Positions 1 through 8,943 of a stretch of 24,014 bases of DNA are shown piece by piece. The translations under genes were made by a program, and so were the position numbers. Each line of letters opens with the position of its first letter. Positions within the stretch are counted from its first letter, which is position 1. The notes beneath the pieces are model-generated. The model saw nothing but the letters and a program-made list of their open reading frames with translations. It did no database searches and was not told where the DNA came from. Origin of the DNA: JBHENN01 sp046262015 (GTDB lineage Bacteria > Actinomycetota > CADDZG01 > WHSQ01). Location of the stretch: positions 1 through 24,014 of the forward strand of contig JBHENN010000113.1 in the NCBI GenBank assembly GCA_046262015.1, in the 5' to 3' direction.

Positions 1-1
1 C

Positions 2-961
2 CCCGCCATAGACGACCCTTCCTTCGTACCGGTCGACGAGGTCGACTGGTTGAGCGTCCGAGAGCCGGTGATCGCCCTGCAGCTGGACGATGAGGCCCGC
101 GCATATCCCCTTCAGATCATGACCTGGCACGAGATCGTCAACGACACCGTGAGCGGAACGCCCGTCGCCGTGACCTTCTGCCCGCTGTGCAATACCGCGA
201 TCGCTTTCGAGCGCCCCCGCATAGAGGGCGAGATCACGACGTTCGGAACCTCGGGCAAACTCATCAACTCGAATCTGCTGATGTACGACCGCGCGACCGA
301 GTCGCTGTGGCCGCAGGTGACCGGTGTTGCGTTGACCGGTCCGCAGAAAGGTCGAGAGCTCACGCGGGTGCCGGTGCAGATCGTGTCGTGGGGTGATTTC
401 GCCTCAACACACCCCGACGGCGATGTGCTTAGCCGGGACACCGGCTACGACCGACGATATGGCGACAACCCCTATCCGGGCTACGACGAGGTGGGTAAGG
501 CCCCGTTCCTGTATTCGGGCGAGGTCGATGGACGGCTCGCCGCGGTCGAACGCGTCCTGGGCATCGGGGCCGGAGGCGACGCCGTTGCCTTCCCCTACTT
601 CCGGCTCCGCCAGGAGGCGCAAGCTGGGCTCGCGGTCGTCGAGGCAGAGGTCGGTGGCGAGCCGGTGGTCGTGTTCTGGAAGAAGGGAACCACCTCTGCT
701 CTCGATGACGCAGACATAGCGGCGTCCAAGGACGTCGGGGCGGCATCGGCGTTCTCCGCCGTTCTGAACGGCGAGCCCGAGACCTTCGCGGTTGCCGGCG
801 GGGAGATCGTCGATACACGCACGCGCAGCGTGTGGGACATATTTGGACGGGCGATCGAGGGCCGTCGAGAGGGTCAGAGGTTGCAGCCGGTTGCCGCCAC
901 CGATTCGTTCTGGTTCGACTGGGCCGCGTTCCACCCCGATACTGAGGTATGGGATCCATGA
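2..961 (+). CDS. DUF3179 domain-containing protein (5' end missing)
   Basis: The frame is open to the left edge of the window, so the N-terminus, including any signal peptide, is missing; an internal TTG at 50 is not a convincing start because family-like sequence (AIDDPSFVPVDE) lies upstream of it. The protein matches the DUF3179 family: REPVIAL, then ARAYPL, the strongly conserved WHEIVNDT, and TFCPLCNTA with a CxxC pair. The exact biochemical role of DUF3179 is not established; the Cys pair and the usual exported location suggest a redox or metal-related role, which is inference. The stop overlaps the start of the following ECF sigma factor (ATGA at 958-961), so the two are probably translated together. 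Function is poorly known but the family assignment is firm. Confidence 0.85.
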   Translation, partial: PAIDDPSFVPVDEVDWLSVREPVIALQLDDEARAYPLQIMTWHEIVNDTVSGTPVAVTFCPLCNTAIAFERPRIEGEITTFGTSGKLINSNLLMYDRATESLWPQVTGVALTGPQKGRELTRVPVQIVSWGDFASTHPDGDVLSRDTGYDRRYGDNPYPGYDEVGKAPFLYSGEVDGRLAAVERVLGIGAGGDAVAFPYFRLRQEAQAGLAVVEAEVGGEPVVVFWKKGTTSALDDADIAASKDVGAASAFSAVLNGEPETFAVAGGEIVDTRTRSVWDIFGRAIEGRREGQRLQPVAATDSFWFDWAAFHPDTEVWDP

Positions 962-1482
962 GCATCCGGAGGAGGGTCCACGACGAGTTCCTCGAGGCGA
1001 CACTGCCTGCACTCGATCTCGTCTACAACCTTGCGAAGCGCTTGGTCGATCCGGATGACGTGGAAGATGTGGTGCAAGAGACGTTCACGCGTGCATTCGA
1101 TGCTTGGTCGTCGGGCCGACCTCCGCGCAAGGTGGAACCATGGCTCGCGACGATCTGTCTCAACACCGGTCGTAGCCTTTTGAGACGCGCATCGAGCCGG
1201 CGAGAGGTTCTGACCGAGCCCGACCCGACGCTGGCCGCACGCGACGATGTCGCCGGCGACGCGGTCGCCAATATCCGCAAGGAGGCGGTTCACGCGGCCC
1301 TGTGGGAGCTTCCCGAGGAGCAGCGCATCGCGATCGCACTGATGGACCTCGACGGCTTCACTGCGACTCAGACGGCGAAGATCACGGAGTCACCGCGCGG
1401 CACCGTCCTTGCACGGGTGCATCGTGGCCGCAAGAAGCTGGCACGCTTACTCGAGAAGGAGGTGGACCAGGTTGAAGCATGA
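958..1482 (+). CDS. ECF-type RNA polymerase sigma factor
   Basis: This sigma-70-family extracytoplasmic-function sigma factor of about 174 residues would direct RNA polymerase to a small regulon. Region 2 is visible near residues 20-55 (LVDPDDVEDVVQETFTRAF, the usual region 2.2 signature) and region 4 in the last third (LPEEQRIAIALMDLDGF, then a helix-turn-helix with GTVLARVHRGRKKL). ATG 958 is preferred because it forms an ATGA overlap with the stop of the DUF3179 gene; an in-frame ATG lies at 949. The next gene is its probable anti-sigma factor, whose start lies inside the end of this gene. Such pairs usually regulate their own operon, which would here include the DUF3179 gene. The activating signal cannot be read from the sequence. 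Confidence 0.92.
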   Translation: MSIRRRVHDEFLEATLPALDLVYNLAKRLVDPDDVEDVVQETFTRAFDAWSSGRPPRKVEPWLATICLNTGRSLLRRASSRREVLTEPDPTLAARDDVAGDAVANIRKEAVHAALWELPEEQRIAIALMDLDGFTATQTAKITESPRGTVLARVHRGRKKLARLLEKEVDQVEA

Positions 1483-2146
1483 TCCGGAACGCCACGCCGC
1501 TGCCTACCTGGGCGGCCTCCTCAAGGGCGCCCGGCGGAAGATGTTCGAGCGCCACATGGTCGATTGCGAGGATTGTTGGCGCGAGGTCGACCTCGGGCGC
1601 AAGGGCCGATCGGTTGCCGAGGGGGGGCGCGAGATGGCTCCCCAGGCGCTGCGCGAACGGGTCCGCGCTGCGGTCGAAACCGTACGACCCCACCGCCGCC
1701 GGCCCCCCTGGATCTTCGGAGCAGGGCTAGCCGCGATCGCCGCTCTGGTTGTTGCCGTGATCGTGGCGATGCCGGCACGTGAACCTCGTGAGATCGAGGC
1801 GGTGTTGTCTTCGTTCCGTAGCGGCAATGTCGGCGCGCCAACAGATCCGGAGCTTCCGGAGCGTCTGTCGGAATTGGAGCTGGTCGGGGCAACGAAACCT
1901 CGGCTGGAGGGTCACGATGTGGTCGCTCACAGGTACGTCGATCGATCCGGCGACGAGGTCGTCGTCTACGTCGCCACCGAGGAGTGGCCGGTAGCCGTCG
2001 GAGCCGAACACGACAACTCGGGCGAGACCTGGCTGGCCGAGAAGGGCGAGCTAGTCATGATCTGCCTCGATGAGCCGCAGCCGTTGTTAGTAGTGGGAGA
2101 CGATCTTCATGACGTTGAGCTGGCCGCATACAGTCTCCGTCCGTAA
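1472..2146 (+). CDS. Zinc-finger anti-sigma factor, single membrane span
   Basis: The likely start is TTG 1472, seven bases after a strong ribosome binding site (GAAGGAGGT, 1456-1464) and eleven bases before the end of the sigma gene. The N-terminal domain carries the H-x3-C-x2-C zinc anti-sigma signature (His28, Cys32, Cys35 in HMVDCEDCW). A hydrophobic span follows (WIFGAGLAAIAALVVAVI, about residues 87-104), then an extracytoplasmic domain of about 120 residues with no recognised fold. This is the classical layout of a membrane-held anti-sigma factor: the zinc domain binds and silences the neighbouring ECF sigma factor until an outside or redox signal releases it. The role follows from motif plus context; the signal is unknown. 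Confidence 0.85.
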   Translation: MKHDPERHAAAYLGGLLKGARRKMFERHMVDCEDCWREVDLGRKGRSVAEGGREMAPQALRERVRAAVETVRPHRRRPPWIFGAGLAAIAALVVAVIVAMPAREPREIEAVLSSFRSGNVGAPTDPELPERLSELELVGATKPRLEGHDVVAHRYVDRSGDEVVVYVATEEWPVAVGAEHDNSGETWLAEKGELVMICLDEPQPLLVVGDDLHDVELAAYSLRP

Positions 2147-2227
2147 CCAACGTGAGTAGTGCAATCACCAGGTGTGGCGTTGCGTCCTACCTCCATGTAA
2201 GGACGTCGACAGGTGGAGGTGATCGGG

Positions 2228-2818
2228 ATGGCAGTAGCGACCACAGACCCGCGTTTGCTCGGAGAAAAGACCGATGTGGGCGCGGCTGTGCGTACAGGGG
2301 CATCGTGGGGGATCGCGGGCGCGGTCGTGATGGCTATGTACGCGATGATCGCCGGCGCCACGTACCTCGGTAGCGGATTCTTCACGCCCATGTATCACAT
2401 CGCTTCGTCCGTCATCGAACCCAACGCGATGATGACTTCGATGCAGAAGGCGATGGAGGGCCAGTCGAACTTCCACTTCGTGTTGGGCCCAGCTGCTGTG
2501 GGCATGATGGTTCACCTCATGACAGGAGCGGCTTACGGAGTCGTGTTCGCATCGATAGCGCGTGCTCTGCGGCTGTCGGGCGCGGCTTCTGTCGCGGTGG
2601 GCGCGGTCTTTGGTATCGGTGTCCTGCTTTTCAGCAGCTTCATTGGGCTTCCCCTCGCAGCAGCCTTGTTCGACGGTGGAGACCCCATCGCCGACATGCC
2701 GAAGATGGTGGGCTGGACGACCTTCACGATCGAGCACGTGATGTATGGGTCCGTGCTCGGTGCCGGGTGGCTCTTGTTCACGCGCGGAACCCTGCCTCGA
2801 TCCGCGGATAGGACGTGA
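2228..2818 (+). CDS. Multi-span membrane protein of unknown function
   Basis: The protein has 196 residues and about four predicted membrane spans: an Ala/Gly/Met-rich span near residue 25, a HLMTGAAYGVVFA span after the centre, an AVGAVFGIGVLLFSSFIG span and a C-terminal HVMYGSVLGAGWLLF span. ATG 2228 is chosen because GGAGGTGATCGGG sits directly upstream; a GTG lies 15 bases earlier. Two His residues at membrane borders (MMVHLMTG and IEHVMYG) are repeated in similar settings, which could indicate haem or metal binding, but this is speculative. I do not recognise a named family. It is followed after ten bases by an SRPBCC-type protein, with which it is probably co-transcribed. Confidence 0.75.
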   Translation: MAVATTDPRLLGEKTDVGAAVRTGASWGIAGAVVMAMYAMIAGATYLGSGFFTPMYHIASSVIEPNAMMTSMQKAMEGQSNFHFVLGPAAVGMMVHLMTGAAYGVVFASIARALRLSGAASVAVGAVFGIGVLLFSSFIGLPLAAALFDGGDPIADMPKMVGWTTFTIEHVMYGSVLGAGWLLFTRGTLPRSADRT

Positions 2819-2828
2819 GCTGAGCCGG

Positions 2829-3272
2829 GTGCGCCTGAAGCGACAGACCGTACGCGTGGCTGCGCCGCGGGAACTCACGTTCGAGGTAGTGGCAGCCGCA
2901 GGCAAGCAGACCGGTGAGACCGACAACGGAGTCCTCGTCGAGTTCGAGACCCGGCTGGGTGACCGGGTAATCAAGACCATCGAGGAAGTCCAGCTCCGTC
3001 CTCCCGATTCGATCGCTTATCGCTGGCTAGAGGGGCCCTTGGAGGGCGTCGAGGAAGAGATCCGCTTTGAACAGGGTCGAGCGGGAGAGACGGTGATGAC
3101 CTATTCGGGGAGTCTCGAGGGGCCCTGCGGGATAGTCGGCCGGCTGCGGACGATGCTCGTCGTGCGTCCGATCTTCAACCGGCTCGTGGCAGAGCACCTC
3201 GAGCAGGGAAAGCGCATGGCAGAGAAGCGAGCAGAGCGATCGCGGGTCCACCCCCGGCCGGTCAAGGGGTAA
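2829..3272 (+). CDS. SRPBCC-like (START/Bet v1 fold) protein
   Basis: This small soluble protein has 147 residues. Sequence features typical of the SRPBCC superfamily are an N-terminal beta strand ending in APRELTFEVV, an alternating strand region (FETRLGDRVIKTIEEVQLRPPDSIAYRW) and a long C-terminal amphipathic helix (FNRLVAEHLEQGKRMAEK). These proteins bind hydrophobic ligands or help membrane and cofactor assembly; the ligand here is unknown. GTG 2829 is the best start in frame, since alternatives further upstream would lie inside the preceding membrane-protein gene; its ribosome binding site is weak. It converges on the acyltransferase gene on the opposite strand, with about 110 bases between the stops in which I see no feature. 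Confidence 0.65.
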   Translation: MRLKRQTVRVAAPRELTFEVVAAAGKQTGETDNGVLVEFETRLGDRVIKTIEEVQLRPPDSIAYRWLEGPLEGVEEEIRFEQGRAGETVMTYSGSLEGPCGIVGRLRTMLVVRPIFNRLVAEHLEQGKRMAEKRAERSRVHPRPVKG

Positions 3273-3382
3273 GCCGTGCTCAGAGAGGCGGGGGCAGACA
3301 GAAAGGCGGTACGTGGTGGCGATAGCGACTTGGACAAGATCGAGGATCGCGTTGCATTTTGGAACGGAGTGAAGGTAGACGG

Positions 3383-4510
3383 TTAGCCCCTCGGCCGGGT
3401 CCACCTCGTGAGCGCGAGGAGCGGGAAGGTGGCCAGCGCGGGTCCCACTATCCACAGCGGGCGGGTCACCCACCACATCAGGTTGGGCTCCTCGGGAACC
3501 TCGGTCACCGCCCGCATCATGGCGTAGAAGAGCGCGAACCCCACCGTGTGCCACAAGAAGAGCGGCATGGCGTTGCGTGACAGCCACCACACGAAGCGCT
3601 GTGCTCGTGGGTTGTCGGCGAAGGTGAGGATGCGCTCGCGGTTGACGAGAACCACCCCGATCTGGAAGGTGAGCAGGGCCACGATCGCGAGGGTCGGCGG
3701 GCCCATGTTCGAGAAACGGTCGGCGGTTGACGTGGTGCCCACCATCGATCGGGGGTAGAGGCCCATGTTGGTGAGTCCTACGAGCGCGGCGAAGCCGATG
3801 AGCATCAAGGCCTGCCCGAAGCGGAGCGTCGAGTTCCGCAGACGTTCCCAGGACCACCCCACCTGGTGCGCTGCCCCCCACACCAGAACCATGTTGAACC
3901 ACGCTGCCTCGGGATGGCCGAAGCGGAACCGCAGGAGGTCGACGCCCATGGCGGCGACCGCCATTCCGATCGGTGCCAGCTCCCCCCAGCGCCTGTCGAG
4001 CAGATCCCACAGCGGCACGGCGACGACGAGGGCCATGTAGACGACCAGGAACCACAGGGGCGAGAGCACGAGCAGGATGGCGCGCGTCACCCACGGATCG
4101 GGTCCTTCGTGCAAGAGGGCGATCGCGGTCCCGGCGCCGGCGACGACCGCTACCAAGGCCAGCGCCGGCACGCCGAGTTGGACCGCACGGCGTCCGACGA
4201 AGCGTCTCCATGCCCCCTGTTGCCCACGATCGCGGGCCCACGTCCGGGCATGGACGAAGCCGCCCGCGACGAAGAACAACGGCATCACTTGCAGGAGCCA
4301 GGTGAGGCTCCATAGCCCCGAGACGTAGCCGATCGGGTTATCTGCATGCGGACCGTCCTCGCGCCACACGAGGATCGTGAAGACCCAGTGCCACAGCACG
4401 ACGGTGGTCGTCGCGAGGGACCGCAGCAGATCGACCAGCTCGTCCCGTCCCCCGCCCGGGTCGGCGGGCGGGAGCATGGTCGGGTGTGCAGCTCCGGTCT
4501 TCGCACCCAT
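3383..4510 (-). CDS. Acyltransferase family 3 integral membrane protein
   Basis: The 375-residue protein has about ten predicted membrane segments and matches the acyltransferase-3 (OafA/NolL-like) family. Visible marks are the N-terminal ELVDLLRSLATTTVVLWHW, where family members carry the catalytic His in the first membrane span, then PLFFVAGGF with conserved Phe-Phe-x-x-(G/S)-G-(F/Y), and a C-terminal AMPLFLWHT motif. Such enzymes move acyl groups onto sugars, lipids or peptides at the membrane; the substrate here cannot be told. It is transcribed divergently from the grdE operon, with 145 bases between the two starts. That interval must hold both promoters; a TAGGAT at 4573-4578 resembles a -10 box facing grdE, but I see no clear -35. 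Confidence 0.85.
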   Translation of the reverse strand: MGAKTGAAHPTMLPPADPGGGRDELVDLLRSLATTTVVLWHWVFTILVWREDGPHADNPIGYVSGLWSLTWLLQVMPLFFVAGGFVHARTWARDRGQQGAWRRFVGRRAVQLGVPALALVAVVAGAGTAIALLHEGPDPWVTRAILLVLSPLWFLVVYMALVVAVPLWDLLDRRWGELAPIGMAVAAMGVDLLRFRFGHPEAAWFNMVLVWGAAHQVGWSWERLRNSTLRFGQALMLIGFAALVGLTNMGLYPRSMVGTTSTADRFSNMGPPTLAIVALLTFQIGVVLVNRERILTFADNPRAQRFVWWLSRNAMPLFLWHTVGFALFYAMMRAVTEVPEEPNLMWWVTRPLWIVGPALATFPLLALTRWTRPRG

Positions 4511-4655
4511 GGTGAGACCTTATATAGGGGATCGAACAGCTAGCTGGCGGGGGGCGCGGCCCCGGCGGCAGGTAGGATGCGGCCTCTTAGATGGCTCCGG
4601 CAAGAAAGGGGCGTCCGCGGGCATCGGCCGTTCGACCCAAGGTCTCCGGCGCGTC

Positions 4656-5891
4656 GTGCATACGATACGCGGCGTCGCCCTCGGCGACGCGACCAGCTTC
4701 CGTGACGGGGTCCTGACGGTGGAGGCGGCCGCAGCGGAGGACCTCCTCGCCGCCGACGCGCTGGCCGAGGTGCGCCTCGACTGGGCCTCACCCGGCTCCC
4801 GCGTCCGTATCGTCAAGGTCCTCGACGCCGTCGAGCCCCGAACCAAGGGGTCCGGCGGAGGCGGCATCTTCCCCGGCTTCGTCGGTCCGCCCGAACCCCA
4901 GGGGACGGGCGAGACCCACGTGTTGCGCGGGGCGGTGGTCGTCACGGCGGGGTTCCTGCCGCGGGCCCAGGAGGGCCTGGTCGATATGACCGGGCCGGGC
5001 CAGCAGCTGTCGTTCCTCGGCGCGACGCACAACCTCGTCGTCGGTTTCGCGCCGGCCGAGGACGCCCCGTGGGAGGAGGTCGATCGAGCCCTTCGCCGCG
5101 GCGCCCTGAGGCTGGCCGCGCACCTCGCGGAGGCGGCACTCGACCACGAGCCCGATGCCGTCGAGGACCTGTCGGGTGTTGGCGATGCGACAGGTCCCGA
5201 ACTGCCCCGGGTTGCTGCGGTGACCAACCTGCAGACGCAGGGGACCTTCAAGGACGTCTTCGTCTACGGCGAGAGCTTCGGTTCCGACGCGCCCGCGCTG
5301 ATCGACCCCAACGAGCTCGACGACGGCGCGGTCGTCAGCGGTCAGTACGGCCATCCGGCCCTCAAGAATCCGACGTACACGCTGCAGAACCATCCGATCG
5401 TCGCGGCGCTCCGAGCGCGCCACGGCACCGATCTCTTCTTCGGCGGTGTGGTCATCTGTCCCGAGCCGGTCGATCAGAAGGGCAAGGAGAAGACCGCGCA
5501 ACAGGTCGCCGACCTGTGCCGCGCCGAAGGTTTCGACGCGGCGATACTCACCAAAGAGGGCGGCGGTAACGCCGACGCGGATGTGTCCCTCAAGATGGAT
5601 GCCTTGGAAGAGGCAGGCATCGCGGCCGTCGGGTTGTTCCCGGAGATGTCCGGTCCCGACGGCAGCGCACCTCCGCTGGTGATCGCGCCGAACCAGGCGA
5701 GTGCGCTGGTGAGCACCGGCAACTACGACCACAGGATCGAGCTGCCGGCGATGGAGCGCGCGCTCGGGGGCGACGAGCTGGCGCTCCTTGGTGTGGATGC
5801 TACGTCTGAGATCACGGTGCCTGCGGCGGTCGTCTACTGCTCGTGCAGTCCTATCGGTCTCGGACGGCTGACGTGTCGGGAGGCCGCATGA
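4656..5891 (+). CDS. grdE: Glycine/sarcosine/betaine reductase component B, GrdE-type subunit
   Basis: In characterised systems GrdE is a proprotein whose self-cleavage makes a pyruvoyl cofactor; with GrdB it forms the substrate-specific component that breaks the C-N bond of glycine, sarcosine or betaine. Family marks here are GDATSFRDGVLTV at the N-terminus, PGSRVRIVKVLDAVEPR, TQGTFKDVFVYG, and a central LDDGAVVSGQYGHP followed by QNHPIV. GTG 4656 gives 411 residues, close to the usual 430; the frame is open further upstream but without family-like sequence. In the clostridial proteins I recall the central motif as SGNC, with cleavage at Asn-Cys; here the residues are Gln230-Tyr231, so pyruvoyl formation at this place looks impossible. 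The tail has an unusual Cys cluster (VVYCSCSPIG, then LTCREAA). It overlaps grdB by four bases (ATGA). The family is firm, the substrate unknown. Confidence 0.88.
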   Translation: MHTIRGVALGDATSFRDGVLTVEAAAAEDLLAADALAEVRLDWASPGSRVRIVKVLDAVEPRTKGSGGGGIFPGFVGPPEPQGTGETHVLRGAVVVTAGFLPRAQEGLVDMTGPGQQLSFLGATHNLVVGFAPAEDAPWEEVDRALRRGALRLAAHLAEAALDHEPDAVEDLSGVGDATGPELPRVAAVTNLQTQGTFKDVFVYGESFGSDAPALIDPNELDDGAVVSGQYGHPALKNPTYTLQNHPIVAALRARHGTDLFFGGVVICPEPVDQKGKEKTAQQVADLCRAEGFDAAILTKEGGGNADADVSLKMDALEEAGIAAVGLFPEMSGPDGSAPPLVIAPNQASALVSTGNYDHRIELPAMERALGGDELALLGVDATSEITVPAAVVYCSCSPIGLGRLTCREAA

Positions 5892-7195
5892 CCAGGGTCG
5901 TGCACTACGTCAACCAGTTCTTCGCAGGCCTCGGCGGCGAGGACCAGGCCGGGGTCGGACCCGGCGGGCAGGAGGGCGCGATCGGTCCCGGGCGCCGTCT
6001 GGCTCAGCTGCTCGGAGATGACGCCGAGATAGTCGCCACGATCTATTGCGGCGACGACTATGCCGCCTCGGTCGAGGGCGCAACCGACGAGATCCTGAGT
6101 CTCGTCCAGAGCCACGACCCCGATCTGGTGATCGCCGGGCCGGCCTTCGGCAGCGGTCGCTACGGCCTGGCGTGTGCGCGGCTGGGAGTCGCGGCAAGCT
6201 CCGCGGGGATCCCGGTCCTCGCGGCGATGCACGAGGACAACCCCGCGGTTGACGAGGCCGGGACCACTCCTCTGATCGCCAGCGGCCCCACCGCGCGCGC
6301 GATGCGTCCCTCCCTGGACACGCTCGGTGCGGCCGCTCGCAAGATGCTCGCAGGTGAGGCGCTTTCCGCGGACGACGGGCGCATCGGGCGGCTGGCGCGC
6401 GCGACCCTCGTGGCCGAGAAGAACGCGGCCGAGCGTGCGGTGGATCTGGTGGTCGCGAGACTCGGGGGCGACAAGGACGCGACCGAGATCCCCCTGCCTC
6501 GTTTCGACCGAGTGGCGCCGGCGCAGCCGATCGAGGATCCCTCGACCGCGACCGTGGCGCTGGTCACGGAAGGAGCGGTCGTCCCCGCCGGCAACCCGCA
6601 GGGTCTCGAGTCGGCACGGGCGACGAGATGGCTGCGGTATCCGATCGAGGACAAGGCGTCGCTCGCGTCCGGGGACTACATGTCGGTGCACGGAGGTTTC
6701 TCGACCGCGTGGGCCAACGAGGACCCGTGTCGGATCGTGCCGCTGGATGCCGCCCGCGAGCTCGAGCAGGAGGGTGCGATCGGGCGGCTCCATCCCGAGT
6801 ATCTCGTCACCGCGGGTAACGGCACCTCGGTCGCCAACGCCCGCCGGTTCGGGATCGAGTGGGCCGCCGAACTGAGGAAAGCCGGTGTGCAGGCCGTTGT
6901 CCTGACGTCGACATGAGGGACGGGAACGCGTTGCGGGTCAACGCTTGCGAAGGAGCTCGAACGAGCAGGTATACCGACCGCGCTGTTGTGCAACCTGGTG
7001 TCCCTCGCGGAGAAGGTCGGCGCGCCGCGCATCGTGCCCACCCGCGGCATCCCCTATCCGACCGGCGATCCGTCGTTATCGTCCGGCGAGGAGAAGAAGT
7101 GGCGCCGGACCCTCGTGGAACGAGCGCTTACGGCCGTCACGACGCACGTGGCAGGACCGACGGTGTTTGACGACTCCGAGGAGGCGGCGGGATGA
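5888..7195 (+). CDS. grdB: Glycine/sarcosine/betaine reductase component B selenoprotein GrdB (in-frame UGA = Sec343)
   Basis: GrdB is the selenocysteine subunit that binds the amine substrate and passes a carboxymethyl group to the selenium of GrdA. The frame is interrupted only by TGA at 6914-6916, in the context LTST-U-GTGTRCGSTLAKELE, which matches the known GrdB Sec site (TSTUGTCTRCG-like). The sequence after it is typical GrdB: LERAGIPTALLCNLVSLAEKVGAPRIVP, then PYPTGDPSLS, ending in VAGPTVFDD. Sec is at residue 343 of 435, in line with family members. N-terminal marks are VVHYVNQFFAGLGGED and QEGAIGPGRRL. A hairpin follows the UGA. Reading the TGA as a stop would remove the active site and leave an orphan 93-residue family tail. 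It overlaps grdE and grdC by four bases each. Confidence 0.95.
6928..6944 (+). promoter_or_regulatory. Bacterial SECIS-like hairpin of grdB
   Basis: GCGTTG and CAACGC pair perfectly (6 bp) around the five-base loop CGGGT. The loop begins 18 bases after the UGA and has G as its second base, which fits the published general model of bacterial SECIS elements (loop about 16-37 bases from the UGA, with G among its first two bases). A-T pairs at 6925-6926/6945-6946 can extend it past a bulged C6927. In bacteria this element recruits SelB with Sec-tRNA. Confidence 0.75.
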
Positions 7196-8595
7196 CGGCT
7201 CCGGTGATCAGCGCGTGCGCGCAGATACTCGCTCACGTCCCCGGGCTGGTGCGGCACGGCTCCAAGCCTCAGCGCGTGATCGAGGCCAGCTCCGAGACCG
7301 CATCCGCCCTCGCCTCGGCGTTGCGGAGCTTCGACGATGCCGTCGCCTATCCGCCGAATCAGGCGTTCCTGGGGACCGTGCACCCGCGCGACCTGGGACC
7401 GCGGCCATGGTTCGAAAAACCGATCGCAGGAGCGGAGCGGTTCGCGCCGGCCGGCGAGATCATGCCGGAGGAAGAGTTCCTCGGGCTCCTGGCGGCGGTC
7501 GACCAGTCCGACATCGTCTCTCTCGAGGCAGCCCTCGCGGCGCGGGTGGCGGAAACGCTGGCGCAACACCCGCTCGCGAAGGGTTTCGACCTCGAGCGCA
7601 TAGAGAGGTCGGCGAGCCCGCGCCCCGGAGGTCTGCCGCTCTACTCGGGCGATCGGCAGGTGGGGGCAGCACACGCGGCCCACGACGTGGACGAGGCGTT
7701 GTCGGAGCGCGTCCTGCTGGAGAACCTTGCCGCCAAGGCGAGCGCCACCCTCGCGCTGCTGCATCTCCTCGAGGACAACGACATCGACCCCGGCTCGATC
7801 GACTACGTGATCGGGTGCGGTGAGGAGGCGGTGGGGGATCGGTACCAGCGCGGTGGCGGCAACATGGCGAAGGCGGTAGCGGAAGCCGCCGGACTCACCA
7901 ACGCGTCGGGCGCGGACCTCAAGAACTTCTGCGCCGCCGCGGTTCCATCCTTGGTCATGGCCGGGTCCCTGGTCGCGGCGGGAGTCTTCCGGCGGGTAGC
8001 GGTGGTCGCCGGCGGATCGGTCCCCAAGCTGGGTATGAAGTTCCAGGGCGCTCTGAAGCACGGGCTCCCCATCCTCGAAGACGTCTTGGGAGGGACCGCT
8101 GCCTTGGTTGAAGCCGACGACGACGCTTCCCCCCGGATACGGCTCGACTCGGTGGGACGCCACCGCGTCGGCGATGGAGGGGCGATGCCGAAGATCATGG
8201 AGGCGCTCGCGATCGAGCCCCTGACGCGCCTCGGGATCTCTGCCACCGATGTCGACGACTTCGCGACCGAGCTTCACAACCCGGAGATCACCGAACCGCA
8301 AGGCTCCGGCAACGTGCCCGAGCGCAATTACCGTACGATCGCAGCACTCGTCGCACGAAGGGGTGACATCACCAAGGAGGACGCGGCGGGGTTCGTGACG
8401 GCCCGCGGGATGCCCGGCTTTGCTCCCACCCAGGGGCACATCGCGTCGGCGCTTTGCTACCTGCCTCACGCGGTGAGTCGGCTGAAGGCGGGCGACGCCG
8501 GCCGGGTGATGCTCCTGGCGAAGGGAAGCTTGTTCCTGGGCCGCATGTCGCAGCAGTCGGACGGGATGAGCGTGATGCTGGAATCGAGCTCTTAG
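7192..8595 (+). CDS. grdC: Glycine reductase component C beta-type subunit (GrdC)
   Basis: GrdC belongs to the thiolase/KAS-III-like fold and, in the clostridial complex, works with GrdD to turn the carboxymethyl-selenoether on GrdA into an acetyl thioester and then acetyl phosphate. The protein has 467 residues. Visible marks are SACAQILAHVPGLVRHGSKP at the N-terminus, DYVIGCGEEAVGDRYQRGGG, the probable catalytic Cys in DLKNFCAAAVPSLVMAG, ELHNPEITEP, and a C-terminal GFAPTQGHIASALCY with a candidate active-site His. ATG 7192 overlaps the grdB stop (ATGA). No GrdD (PlsX-like) gene follows, although it normally does, so the acyl acceptor step may differ or be encoded elsewhere. A thioredoxin gene starts six bases downstream. 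Confidence 0.9.
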   Translation: MTAPVISACAQILAHVPGLVRHGSKPQRVIEASSETASALASALRSFDDAVAYPPNQAFLGTVHPRDLGPRPWFEKPIAGAERFAPAGEIMPEEEFLGLLAAVDQSDIVSLEAALAARVAETLAQHPLAKGFDLERIERSASPRPGGLPLYSGDRQVGAAHAAHDVDEALSERVLLENLAAKASATLALLHLLEDNDIDPGSIDYVIGCGEEAVGDRYQRGGGNMAKAVAEAAGLTNASGADLKNFCAAAVPSLVMAGSLVAAGVFRRVAVVAGGSVPKLGMKFQGALKHGLPILEDVLGGTAALVEADDDASPRIRLDSVGRHRVGDGGAMPKIMEALAIEPLTRLGISATDVDDFATELHNPEITEPQGSGNVPERNYRTIAALVARRGDITKEDAAGFVTARGMPGFAPTQGHIASALCYLPHAVSRLKAGDAGRVMLLAKGSLFLGRMSQQSDGMSVMLESSS

Positions 8596-8601
8596 GAGGG
8601 C

Positions 8602-8943
8602 ATGGGCGTGGCGGACGTGATGGAGGCTACGAAGGACAACTTCGAAGAGGTCGTGTCCTCGGGCACGGTGCTGGTCGACGTGTGGGGGCCCGACTGCAAG
8701 CCGTGCGTGGCACTCGAACCTCACGTCGAGCGCATCTCGTCCGAACGCGACGATCTCAAGGTGGTGAAGCTCGAGGCACCGAAAGCGCGCCGACTGTGCA
8801 TGAAACTGGGCCTCATGGGACTGCCGGTGTTCATGATCTACAAGGACGGCGAGGAGGTCGCACGGCTTTCGGGGCCACAGGTGACGCCGGATTCGCTACA
8901 GAGCTGGGTAGACGAATCCCTAGGAGACCTGCAGAGGGGGTGA
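8602..8943 (+). CDS. trxA: Thioredoxin of the glycine-reductase type
   Basis: This thioredoxin-fold protein has 113 residues with the active site WGPDCKPC (Cys32, Cys35) in place of the usual WCGPC. Acidic/lysine variants of the WG-x-x-C-x-P-C kind are found in thioredoxins encoded beside glycine reductase genes, where they reduce the oxidised Sec-Cys bond of GrdA after each turnover. The conserved cis-proline is present in GLMGLPVFMIYKDGEEVARLSG. ATG 8602 has an ideal ribosome binding site (AGGAGGGC) immediately after the grdC stop. Its stop overlaps the GTG start of grdA (GTGA at 8940-8943), so electron donor and acceptor are translated as a coupled pair. No thioredoxin reductase gene is present in this window. 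Confidence 0.93.
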   Translation: MGVADVMEATKDNFEEVVSSGTVLVDVWGPDCKPCVALEPHVERISSERDDLKVVKLEAPKARRLCMKLGLMGLPVFMIYKDGEEVARLSGPQVTPDSLQSWVDESLGDLQRG